64,000 nucleotides of DNA. Source: Siphonodentalium dalli (lineage: Eukaryota > Mollusca > Scaphopoda > Gadilida > Siphonodentaliidae). The notes beneath the pieces are model-generated. The model was not told the origin of the DNA. It did not search any database and saw nothing but the letters and a program-made list of their open reading frames with translations. The position numbers and the translations under genes are program-made. The stretch is from contig CP136069.1 of assembly GCA_032622095.1 (NCBI GenBank), positions 1,428,001 through 1,492,000 of the forward strand, written 5' to 3'. Positions 1-10,577 of the stretch are shown piece after piece (position 1 is the first letter of the stretch; each line of letters starts with the position of its first letter).

Positions 1-60
1 TTGAGGCCAGTCTAGATGCTAGGATTTGCGATTTTCTTGTATAGTTTTTAAAATTTTCTC

Positions 61-94
61 ACACCGGGCCGAACAAACATGGTCGGCCCGGTGT
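61..94. repeat. Perfect GC-rich hairpin
   Basis: ACACCGGGCCGA at 61-72 pairs perfectly with TCGGCCCGGTGT at 83-94 across a 10-nt loop. It lies between two related short stretches (AGATGCTAGGATTTGCG near 15 and AGATGTTAGGATTTATG near 147). No gene is attached to it. The rest of 95-1,500 holds only stop-broken sequence in which I recognise nothing. Confidence 0.6.
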
Positions 95-1505
95 GTCCTG
101 CTTTCTTGCCCGTAGCCATGTGCATTTGTCTGGAGTTAGACCACTAGATGTTAGGATTTATGCACTATTTCAGGTTAAAATATCTAAATATCTGAATGTT
201 CTCTCACATCATATACCGGCAATATAGAACCATGGTTTATATATATGTGTGATTTTAGGCCTGAGCACTGAGGTGCAAGGGGTGCAAATGCAAACGGAAT
301 TATGCAAAACTTGTGTTTGGTCTGATTCTGTTCTGATTCAAGGGGGGGGGGGGTGCAGTTGGAATTTCTCAAGGTGGACACCCTCCGAACGTAGACCCTC
401 TAGCCACGTCCCTGGTGGTAGCCATGCATAGTAGAGATTCATGGCATGATCTAAGAAATAAGATGTTCATACCAAGGAGCGGGAAATAATTATTTCCAAC
501 TAGTCACTTAGCTGGCAATCTGTAAAGTTCGTGTCACATTGCTTTCTATTGAAGGTCAGAGATAGAACATTTTACCGCTGAAATGTATATAATCACGTGG
601 TACAATTCAAAAAGATTCATTAGTCCACAGTGGAAATAGAACAATATAGCACGGTCAAAAAATTGAGTTTTTGAGATGGAACAGATTTACACAGCGGGAA
701 ACAGCCGCCTCAAACAGGGTGTATAGCAAATTAGGGGTGGGCAGGACAAACTACAACCCCTTCTCCGTTTATACAGGGACGTAGCGAGGGTTTCCGTTTG
801 GGTTTCTGGCTTGGAATTTCCCAATAAACCCCACACCTCGCATGAACTGGACCCAAATTCCCTAATTGCACGCCCACCTGGGTTTGGTTGGAATTTTCCA
901 ACTGGTATCTTAAAGTTTATAATTTCCAATCTGACACAGCGAAATTTTCAAACAGAAGGACATTTCAGAACGAACTTAAGACAGAAAGTAGGAATTTAAA
1001 TAGGTGTAAAATTACGCACCTAATACTGGTTGTAGAGTCGAAATATGAGAGCAATATAAATTTATTTTCCGTTTGAAATTCAATTGATGTTTTGTCAGCT
1101 AACAGAGTTTCAAATGTTGAAAATTTAACACTCAGTCCATATTTGACGGAGGCGTGTCCCCTGACATTCCGATATCTTGAAATCGCGATAAAACTCAGAC
1201 AGTTGTAAAGACATTTGAGGATTTTGAAATTTCAACTTATACTCTTTAACAAGCACATAATTTTAATAGCATTATATCAATAAGACAATGCAATTTGTTA
1301 AAGTGGTGCCCCCACTTTTAATTTTGCTTTAATTTATTTTTACCTCTCTTTCTTAACGAAAGCCCCCGTGTGCTAAGACCAACAACACACATATGTGTGT
1401 TTCAGGTTATCCGACCGACCTACTTTTTTGTGCCCCTCGTGAACCTTTTATGCTGAATCTGAGTCTTATATCTATATAATTTCAAGATACCTATATATAT
1501 ATATA

Positions 1506-1579
1506 TATACTATAAAGGTGACATAAGCTAGCTAGCTGCATTTGTTGTGACAGGTGTACATTTGGATTACTTTCAGAAG
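1506..1579. repeat. 74-bp direct repeat, left copy
   Basis: This stretch is repeated at 2,204-2,277 with a single mismatch (GATTAC against GATCAC). The pair brackets the Helitron-like element 1,582-2,203 exactly. Confidence 0.85.
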
Positions 1580-1581
1580 AA

Positions 1582-2203
1582 TCTATTATATATTTTGAAA
1601 GATCTGTGTGTGTGTGTGTGTATCTGTGTGTGTGTTTGTGTGTAATCGATGGACTCGAAAATGACCCAGCCGATTTCGATGAAACTTGGTATGTGGGGGT
1701 ATTTTCGGCCGGGGACGAACATAGGCATATTTATTTGTCCGTGCGACGTGACCTTGACCTTGAAATCTGGTCATTTCAAGGTCAAACGCCCGAATATCAC
1801 GGGATTTCGATGAAACTTGGTATGTGGGGGTACTTTCTTATGGCGAGTCTCATAAGCATATTCATTTGCCCGTGCGACGTGACCTTGACCTTGAAATCGG
1901 GTAACTTCAAGGTCAAATCGCCAATTTTGATGGGATTTCGACGAAATTTGATACGTGGGGTTAGTTTTGTTCACTGATTGTTTTGGACGGGTCCAATCGT
2001 GACCCCGAGTAGACATTGACCTTCAAAAAGATCAATTCAAGGTCAGATCGGGTAAAACCGGATGGATTTCGACGGGCACCTTTGTCGGGTACTTTTGTCC
2101 GGGCAGTGTTTTTGGACTGGTCAAATCGTGACCCCACTTGACCTTGACCTTCAAAATGGACAATTCAAGGTCAAAGCCCGGACGAAGTCGGGTCACTTTC
2201 TAG
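1582..2203 (+). mobile_element. Helitron-like non-autonomous element (TCAAGGTCA-rich family)
   Basis: The element starts TCTATTATATATTTTG after an A and ends in a short hairpin (CCCGGAC-GAA-GTCGGG) followed closely by CTAG and then T. This is the Helitron layout: 5' TC, 3' hairpin plus CTRR, insertion between A and T. A GT-rich microsatellite (1,605-1,645) follows the 5' end, and the core repeats a block built on TTGACCTTGACCTTGAAAT. It has no coding capacity. Relatives in the opposite orientation lie at 22,708-24,185. The family resembles Helentron-associated (HINE/pearl) elements of bivalves; that assignment is inference. Confidence 0.65.
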
Positions 2204-2277
2204 TATACTATAAAGGTGACATAAGCTAGCTAGCTGCATTTGTTGTGACAGGTGTACATTTGGATCACTTTCAGAAG
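2204..2277. repeat. 74-bp direct repeat, right copy
   Basis: Second copy of 1,506-1,579, starting TATACTATAAAGG and ending TTTCAGAAG. It follows directly after the CTAG end of the Helitron-like element. Confidence 0.85.
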
Positions 2278-2489
2278 TTCACTACATTTAGAACTACATT
2301 TAATTATCGCCTGAATATTATATGACGCATGGTAATAAATACCCGCTAATTTTGCCATGTAACCTGAAACAAGAATATTATTTTTAGTTCTGAGGATCCC
2401 AATGTTTGGATAAAACGTGAACGACTTCTATGCGGATTTAATGTGTATATGCATCACTGCAAGTTATTCGATTCATATAATTTTGGCAC

Positions 2490-2960
2490 CAGAAAAGTAA
2501 ACAAAACATGAAATAAAGAGCGTTCGTTGTCAGTCTATTCCTGGCATGACGAAAATAAAAAGAATTCGTTGTCAGTCTATCCATGGCATGGCGAAAATAA
2601 AGAGCGTTTGTTGTCAGCCTATTTCTGGTAGAACGAAAATAATAAAGCGTTCGTGGCCAGTCTGTTCCTGATAAAAAAGGAAATGGTATAGATTGTTCGT
2701 ATAGTCAGTCTATTCCTGATATGACGAAAATTTAGAGATTTCGGGGTTAGTTTATTCCTGATTTGATGAAAATAAAGAGCGTTTGTCCCATTTATGTGCG
2801 GGTACTTAAAACAGCCAATACTTATGTGACATTGATAGGTTCTTTTTGTTTTAATTCGCACACATGCCGCCCAATTAGGAGCACACTTTATTTTCGCACA
2901 ACATGAAACAATAACGGGCTTTGATGCTTGGTCTATTCCTGGTATGGCGACAATAAAGAG
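2490..2960. repeat. Degenerate minisatellite (AAATAAAGAGCGTT motif)
   Basis: About eight diverged copies of a roughly 50-60-bp unit containing AAAATAAAGAGCGTTCGTT, GTCAGTCTATTCCTGG and ATGACG. A related fragment in reverse orientation is at about 29,140-29,200. No coding sense. Confidence 0.7.
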
Positions 2961-2984
2961 CGTTCTTGTTATGTTAATGCAAAT

Positions 2985-3485
2985 CTATATTTGTGAATGT
3001 CTGTTTTCTGTCTGTCTGTTGTTCTATATAAATTCACGGAGGACTAGCCAGATTGCTCCAAAAGGTCTAGCAGGGTAACTTTTTACGAGAAAGATAATGT
3101 TGCGGATGAGAATTTTCTAAAGTGACGCTGTTTTTGTCATGCAGGGGCCGAAAGGGGGAAAGCCAGCGTTTTTTTGTCGCCGATTATCACCAAACGTATA
3201 CATAATCATCTCCGTGATATGAGGAATCTAATGGTGCGATTTCAAGATGCCAGAAGTTGCGCCGTTCGAGTTCGGGTGCATTTAAAGGGAGAGGGGCACC
3301 AACATTGATACAAATATGTTTAGCGCCAATTTTCACCAAATTGGTGCACATTCTTCTGCATGATACAAGAAATATAATCGTGTTATTTAAAGACCGAAAA
3401 TTGGTGCCGTTTCGACGACAGATGGGAGAGACGTTGAATTTCATAATCATTTGTTTAGTCGCCGATTACCACCAAACTTATACAT
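2985..3485. repeat. Dispersed repeat, copy 1
   Basis: Contains the phrases GTCGCCGATTATCACCAAAC and TTAGCGCCAATTTTCACCAA. The same phrases recur in order at about 4,650-4,915. No terminal repeats or domains are seen. The interval 3,490-4,100 that follows holds no recognisable gene. Confidence 0.5.
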
Positions 3486-4102
3486 TATAAGGCAAAAAAT
3501 AAACAAACATCCGTTTCCGGTTGATCTGGAATGTATTAAAAAAATATATATATGAATATATAGTTATTGCTGCTCAATGTAAGAACGTAGAATTCCAGAA
3601 TGTTTCTACATGCTGTGAGTGCACGAAACCAGGAATGCTCTACAAGCATACATAAATTCACAATGAGGCAGCAGACACCGTACACTAACATGCTTGTTGT
3701 CTGAGTATGACTATTCATGTGACTCACCTGTTGTTCCATCTGGCCACACTCTCTGAGATTGTTTGTGTCAGAATGCCACTAACTTGTGGTGATGTAATTG
3801 AGCGTTCATATTATGCCAGAGATTGAGGACGTACCAACATGCATTGTGCTGTGGAGGGAGTGAGCTGAACTGAGGAAACGATTCTAATCAGCGATGCCTT
3901 CATGTGACAACTGTTTGAATGCCATACGGAGCTATGTGGAAAAGATAGACCATCGTTATTAAACAATGATTGATAAGCTTGATTTAATAAATTTACTGAC
4001 ATGCGTTAATTCTATCAATTTTCTCATTTTCATGTCTTTTTCAAATTTTGAGATAAACATTCATGAAATAGTCTTCCAAGTTTATTCAGAGTTTAATTGG
4101 GA

Positions 4103-4250
4103 AACTGGGAGGGCAGGGCATGTTATTAGTGAACTAGGATATACATGCAATGTAATAATACATGTTGTTTATTATCATCAAACTGGGAGGGGAGGGCATG
4201 TTATCAGTGAACTAGAATATACATGCAATGTAATAGCACATGTTGTTTAT
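4103..4250. repeat. Two-copy tandem repeat
   Basis: Two roughly 84-bp copies, each with AACTGGGAGG, GGGCATGTTAT, GAACTAG and TACATGCAATGTAATA. The short open frame across it is a by-product of the duplication. From 4,440 to 4,600 there is AT-rich sequence with repeated AAAGAATGTAAGAAAAA. Confidence 0.65.
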
Positions 4251-4649
4251 GGACAAATAGATATGTGTAATGGCTATAATAATGGGATACATGCGACACC
4301 TCTATGGAGCCCCAGACATAGATAACAATGCACTGATGACTGTCGTCTGCTTGGGTCTGCGTGAGGCTCCTTATGGGAGTGTTCTATAATTAATACTCTG
4401 TACCCTTTGTTTTCATGATTTGTAATACACTGTATCCAAGATTAACATGATAAAAATGATAAAATTGTTAAAGAATATAAGACAAAATAATAAAAATTGT
4501 TATAGAATGTAAGAAAAAGTTATAAAAAATGATAATATTTTTAAAGATATACGAAAAAATTATAAAAATTGTTAAAGAATGTAAGAAAAATTGATAAAAA
4601 AAATGTTAGGCCAATTGTGTGGTTTAAAGGTGTCATAAGTTGGGTGAAA

Positions 4650-4915
4650 GATGGGACACTAAATTTGATAACAACTGGTTTGGTCGCCGATTTCCATCAA
4701 TTGTATATATAGTCATCTTCACAATGAGTCTATATGTGGCTTTACATGTGCCAACAGTGCGCGGCTTGAATCGGGTGTTGGCTCACAAAAACTGTTCAAC
4801 ATATGCTTAGCGCCAATTTCCACCAAATTTATACACATTCTCCAATGGACACGAGGAATAAAAAAACGCCACTTTTGTTGACTATCTTTGCGAACTTCTG
4901 TCTGTGTTCACGGGG
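4650..4915. repeat. Dispersed repeat, copy 2
   Basis: Diverged copy of the 2,985-3,485 repeat in the same orientation (GTCGCCGATTTCCATCAA, then TTAGCGCCAATTTCCACC). Nothing else recognisable lies between here and 5,700 apart from the palindrome at 5,146. Confidence 0.5.
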
Positions 4916-5145
4916 GACTTAGCTTTAACTTTTTGACTCAGCTGACTTATTTGTAACAATATTCTTGCTTCATTCTGTTAACTGTTGAGTATGACATCGG
5001 GAACAATTGTTTTCCACTGACTATCTAACAAAATATAATTTGTTTTCTCACAAAAAGAGACAGAAACACATCACTTACGTATAATGTGCTATTGTGAAAC
5101 AGACTCATCGCTCATGTCCTTGTAAAATCACCCTGGTAATAGCTC

Positions 5146-5163
5146 GGTAAACCATGGTTTACC
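5146..5163. repeat. 18-bp perfect palindrome
   Basis: GGTAAACCATGGTTTACC is a perfect palindrome, followed by a second partial copy (CATGCTC). Function unknown. Confidence 0.6.
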
Positions 5164-5711
5164 ATGCTCTATTCTGATAGAATATGATAAAGTCAGGTAA
5201 ACAATGTTATACGGTAGTGAAAGCTATGTAAGAGCAATATAAAAGGAAACATCCTTGTAAATGCCACGCTGATGTAGTACCATCACATACAAACATTAAC
5301 AACAAGGGAGTGGGGACCTACGTACCCGAAATTTTGAGATTGATTGTACTAGGTGAGGTTTGTATATTATTCCAATTATAATTGAGAGGCATCGAGCCTC
5401 GTCCTGGTTCCTATGTCGTCTCTTTATTACATTCCGGTCGGTCGTTAGAAACGTTAAGTGCGACGTCGTCTGATACTTCTGTGTGTGATATCATATGTTT
5501 ACTATGCAACGACATAAGAATGTGATCTGTTTGTTGTTCCGACGCCACCGATCGCGGGTACGAATGTCAATTGTGGCACTCTACACATATAGCGTTGCTG
5601 TTTATAGAGATCAGTTTACATTTTTGAATGTATTTTGCGAATTAAAGATTGTGCGAGTTTTTTTTACATTTCCATTAAAATCACACATGAAAATCACTGG
5701 CCCAAGGACCG

Positions 5712-6090
5712 AGTAAATATCGCGTAGTTCCTTTAACTTCTGTAGGTATTCTTTGTAAAAGATGTCGGTGTAGTTCGTAGGGGGGAGTAAATATCGCGTA
5801 GTTCCTTTAACTTCTGTAGGTATTCTTTGTAAAAGATGTCGGTGTAGTTCGTAGGGGGGGGGGGGAAGTAAATATCGCGTAGTTCCTTTAACTTCTGTAG
5901 GTATTCTTTGTAGAAGATGTCCGTGTAGTTCTTAGGGGGGAGTAAATATCGCGTAGTTCCTTTAACTTCTGTAGGTATTCTTTGTAAAATATGTCGGTGT
6001 AGTTCGCAGGGGGAGTAAATATCGCGTAGTTCCTTTAACTTCTGTAGGTATTCTTTGTAGAAGATGTAGGTGTAGTTCTTAGGGGGGAGT
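5712..6090. repeat. Minisatellite, approx 76-82-bp unit, five copies
   Basis: Five copies of a unit starting AGTAAATATCGCGTAGTTCC and ending GTAGTTCGTAGGGGG. Unit length varies mainly in the G-run, consistent with slippage. Confidence 0.85.
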
Positions 6091-6726
6091 AGACCTGGAA
6101 TATATACCCAAACGTGCTATCTGAAATTTTTAATTGGATACCACATATCCTGTCATAATTTAAGTCGAGAACTGTGATGCAATCATTGTGTTTTGCTTTC
6201 CACATTAACAATACTCCCCATTTGAATCGACCTCGTTGCATTGGTAAACGTTGTGAGTAATCGGATACCACGTGATAACTGTAATTGTAGTTTATCGTAA
6301 TGGTAATATGAGTGGTGTGATTATGTAGCCAGTGCTCCGATACTCCACATATGTCTATATCAACTTCTCCAAAAATAGAAACATACTATACTGGACAAAA
6401 GACCAGTGCAGTTCCATGTTAAGAAATTCAACATTATGAGTTAAAGATCGATTTGAAGGATAAAATAATTTGAATGGCATCCATTTAAACAGTGAAACTG
6501 ATCTATAGATTGCCTATACGGGATCCAGTACAAATTTTGGCCTGCAATATGGACTGTTACAAAGCATGGCATCAATCGCATCGATGTTGATGCGGGCGGA
6601 GACGAAGACTCCGTTGTCATGGAAACAGAACATACAAAAAACCGTGATCCATGTCAAACTTATGATGTGCCAAAATATCGGCTGTTCGAAACAAAGAGTG
6701 GTGTATGGAGTACTCATTTGAAGTGC

Positions 6727-6935
6727 GGTATACATCCACATCTTCTCTTCTGCTTTCTGGCTCTCTGTTTCGACGCGGTATACATCCACATCTTCTCTTC
6801 TGCTTTCTGGCTCTCTGTTTCGATTTCTGCAGTGTGGTATACATCCACATCTTCTATTCTGCTTTCTGGCTCTCTGTTTCGACGCGGTATACATCCACAT
6901 CTTCTCTTCTGCTTTCTGACTCACTGTTTCGATTT
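6727..6935. repeat. Minisatellite, approx 50-60-bp unit, four copies
   Basis: Four copies built on GTATACATCCACATCTTC and CTGCTTTCTGGCTCTCTG, separated by alternating CGACGCG and CGATTTCTGCAGTGTG spacers. Open frames on both strands here follow from the repeat. Confidence 0.8.
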
Positions 6936-7115
6936 CTGCCTCTACGTGTCCCTCCGCGATTAACGCGTGTCCAGCCAATATCCTGCTCTTCTTCGTCAAC
7001 ACGCCTCTGTTGAGATGTAGAGTTATGTCGCTTGGATCATGAGCGATGGGAAAACCAGTATGTCGAATATTTGTACTCCTGTTCCCACGGATGTTCGTTA
7101 TCACCGGTATGGAAC

Positions 7116-7934
7116 TATGGGAGGCCCTTTTCACATTTATTATTTATTTGCGCTTAAGCGCAAATATTTACGTTTAAAGGAAATATTTGCGCTTAAGCGC
7201 AAATAACCTCTATCATTTGCGCTTAAGCGCAAATACAACTTAATATTCATTGATTCCCCCCTGAATTAATTTTAAATGGCACAGGCCTAAACACATCACT
7301 CAAGTCTATATAGGCCCACCATATGTGGGAAGCAACCCCCAGTAACCCCTAGATCCCTTTTATGACATGGAAATGGTATAGAGCTGTGCAGGATATGTCT
7401 CATTTATAAAATATACTTGATCTCTGTGATGGAGACACACATTCTTGGGGACAGCGATGCTGATAATATGAAAATATGGTTTTTTCCCCCTATTTCAAGT
7501 CAATAAGTACACCATATGAAGGAAGCAAGCCCCCCGGTAACCCCTAATTCCCTTTTTATGGCCATGGAAATGGTATATATCTGTGCAGGAGTATATACTA
7601 GAGCTCTTGGAGTGAGACACCAATTCCTGGGACACCAGGGACAGAGATGCCGATATGGCAGATATGGAAATCTATGTTTTTTCTTCAACTTCGAGTCTGT
7701 ATGGGGCTATTACTATGGGCCCATTATAATATACTATGAGATGGACTCAATCATTCACGATCAGAGGGAAGGAAGGGAGTGTTAGGTATTTGCACTTAAG
7801 CGCAAATGATTTGCGCTTAAGCGCAAATAAATTGATAGACACATATTTGCGCTTAAGCGCAAATGATTTGCGCTTAAGCGCAAATGATTTGCGCTTAAGC
7901 GCAAATAAATAATAAATGTGAAAAGGGCCTCCCA
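7116..7934. mobile_element. 819-bp MITE with 8-bp TSD and palindromic subterminal repeats
   Basis: The ends are inverted copies (TGGGAGGCCCTTTTCACA at the left, its complement at the right, extending about 45 bp). The direct repeat TATGGAAC flanks both sides (7,108-7,115 and 7,935-7,942). An 8-bp duplication fits the hAT superfamily, but no transposase is present. The subterminal zones carry eight copies of the 20-bp palindrome ATTTGCGCTTAAGCGCAAAT or a near match: three at the left (7,145-7,235) and five at the right (7,788-7,910). The centre holds a diverged duplication (about 7,310-7,480 and 7,505-7,730). Confidence 0.8.
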
Positions 7935-8079
7935 TATGGAACGGTGTATAGTCATTATTAGCTCAACTTACTTTGTAAGTTTCAGCTATTGCCATGGGTT
8001 GGCGTCCGTCGTCCGTGTGTGCGTGAGTGTGCGTGTGTTCGTGTGACCGTCAACAATTTCCTTTGGCGCGGGCTACAGG

Positions 8080-9250
8080 TCGTATCTATGGTCTGATCTT
8101 TATGAAATTTTTCATGAATGTTGACATTGACATGTCGTTCAGCCAAAAAACATGGCCGCTGGTGGCCATCTTGGATTTCTAAATTAAATCCATTGGCGCG
8201 GGCTACATGCCGTGCTGTTTGTGTGATCATCATAAAATTTATCATGAATGTTGTCATTTACATGTAGATGGGAACGAGTCATTTTTGGATCATTCGGCCA
8301 AAGAACATGGCCGCTGGTGGCCATGTTGGATTTTACTCTTTGCATCACTAAATCCTTTGACACATCGTACAGACCACATCTCTGACATGATCATCACCAA
8401 ACTTCATATGGATCATCGGGGTGACATCTAGAAAGGAACGGGTCATTGTTTGGGTCATTTGGCCAAAAAACATGGCCGCCGTCAGCCATCTTGGATTTTA
8501 CTCTTTGCATCACTAAATACTTTCACACACCCTACAGAACACAACCCTGATCCGATCATCACCAAACTTCATATTCATCATTGGGGTGCACCCTAGTTGG
8601 GCACGGATCATTTTGGGGTAATTCGGCCAAAAAACATGGCCGCTGGTGGCCATCTTGGATTTCAAAATTGAATCCATTGGCGCGGGCTATAGGCCGTACT
8701 GTTTGTCTGATCATCATAAAATTTGTCATGGCATTTACATGCAGATGGGAACGAGTCATTTTAGGATCAATCGGCCAAAAAACATGGCCGCTGGTGGCCA
8801 TCTTGGATTTTAATATTTGCATCACTAAATCCTTTGACACATCCTACAGACCACACCCCAGATCCGATAATCACCAAACTTCATATGGATCATCGGGGTG
8901 ACCTCTAGATGGGAACGATTCATTTTGGGGTCATTCGGCAAAAAAATATGGCCACCAATGGCCATTTTGGATTTTACTCTTTGCATCACGAAATACTTTG
9001 ACACACCCTACATACCGCATCCCTGATCTGATCATCACCAAACTTCATATGGATCATCGGGGTGACCTCTTGATGAAAACGAGTCATTTTGGGTCATTCG
9101 GCAAAAAAATATTGCCACCAATGGCCATTTTGGATTTTACTCTTTCTATGACTAAATATTTCTACAAAAATCCATTAGCATGGGTTATAGACCGATCTGT
9201 TTGTTTGATCTTCATGAAATTTGTCATGGATGTTGACATTGCCATGTAGA
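8080..9250. repeat. Tandem repeat, CATGGCCGC / CACCAAACTTCATATGGATC family
   Basis: Five to six diverged units containing GCCAAAAAACATGGCCGC, GGCCATCTTGGATTTTA, GATCATCACCAAACTTC and GGATCATCGGGGTGAC. Unit length is roughly 190-250 bp with mixed internal order. Short open frames on both strands are repeat shadows. Confidence 0.75.
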
Positions 9251-10577
9251 TGGGAACGAGTTCCTTGAAAATAAATCCCCAGCTCGACATTGCAAGATTT
9301 GTGTAGCTTTGTGAGCCAACATCAATGAAATTCCAAGCGACGCATTATAGTACAATCGATTAATTCAAGTCCCCCAAACCATGCAAACTCGAGTTGGGAC
9401 CTTTACCTGCTATAAAATACAATGTTATTACGGAACAGGTATATATAGTTAAAATCTGTGTTAAACGGTTTTGTGTTTTGACCGACTTAGGGACGCATTT
9501 AGATGTTATATATGTGTGTTTTAGCCTGCCTGTGGATTTTTCTAAATAGTAAGTCCAAATAGCTGTTGGTGTTTTTGTATCAAAGTTTGAAGAAATTTTA
9601 TTTTAATTTTTGGCAATATAAAATCAAAATCGCTAAATATTTGTCAGTTTTAATTAGCTCAGACAAATTAGAGCTATTCAATCCGATCAAGTACCCCCAA
9701 ATTACCATTTCTTTGACTTCAGGGGCAAACAAAAATATTTGATTCGAGTCGAGGGACCCATCCATCAAAGCTCAGAGTTATAGATATCGATTTTTGAAGT
9801 TTACAATTTTCTCAAGATGCGTACTAATGATTGCCCCTAAGTTTGTAATTTTCTCGAGATGTGTACTAATAATTTTCACAGAAACACTTATTCAAACAGG
9901 CGAAGCTGGATAACTGTGAAATCAAGTGTATTAATAACGCAACTTTGACTGAGATTATCCTTTTGACTGCGTGTTTCTGGGCCAGAAACAATTGAAATAA
10001 CAAAACTTCAAAAAAAAATCTGATCACTATGAGCGTTGATAGGTAGGCTTACTCGACTCGAATCAATCATTTTATCCCCGAAGCCAAAGAAATGGTCACT
10101 TATGAGGGCCCGATCGGATTGAGTACCTTTAAGCTAGCCAATAGGCTCTTGACTCAACATACATGATTGGGGGAGGAGCCACTCTATGACGTCCCTCAGT
10201 CGATTTAATCCCTCTCGTATTCGTAAAAAATAATGCCCACGGGCATTCTTAAAAAATAATGCCAACGGGCATTCTTAAAAAAGAATGACTGTTGGCGTTA
10301 AAATAATGCTCATGCGATCAAAACGCTTGAGCTTTCTGCCAGATAAGAGCCGTGTCAGGACAAAGGGATAACACGCCGGTGGGTTTTAAATTAATATAAC
10401 ACCTGTTTACGCTCAAACTATGCTGTAATTTATCTCTTCTATATATTTTGAGAACTCCTTGTATACGAGAGATAGCCCACACCCACCGGACCTCAATGAT
10501 ATGATCGTGAATGAGTATTGATATACCCCACTAAACTTTGACAAACACCAGTAATGGTGTGTAGATCATTTACATAT
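9250..10577. other. No gene seen; tandem hairpin motif at 10,226-10,300
   Basis: I find no coding signal in this stretch. At 10,226-10,300, AATGCCCACGGGCATT and its close variant AATGCCAACGGGCATT recur, each a small hairpin. At 10,393-10,428 lies a short segment (AATATAACACCTGTTTACGC and onward) that recurs at about 15,706-15,742 and 15,750-15,780, on the far side of the Helitron-like array. Confidence 0.6.

Noticed and set aside
1606-1977. A 123-codon frame in the solo Helitron-like element
   Set aside because: It starts in the GT microsatellite and runs through the core repeats; the opposite strand is equally open, and no family is matched.
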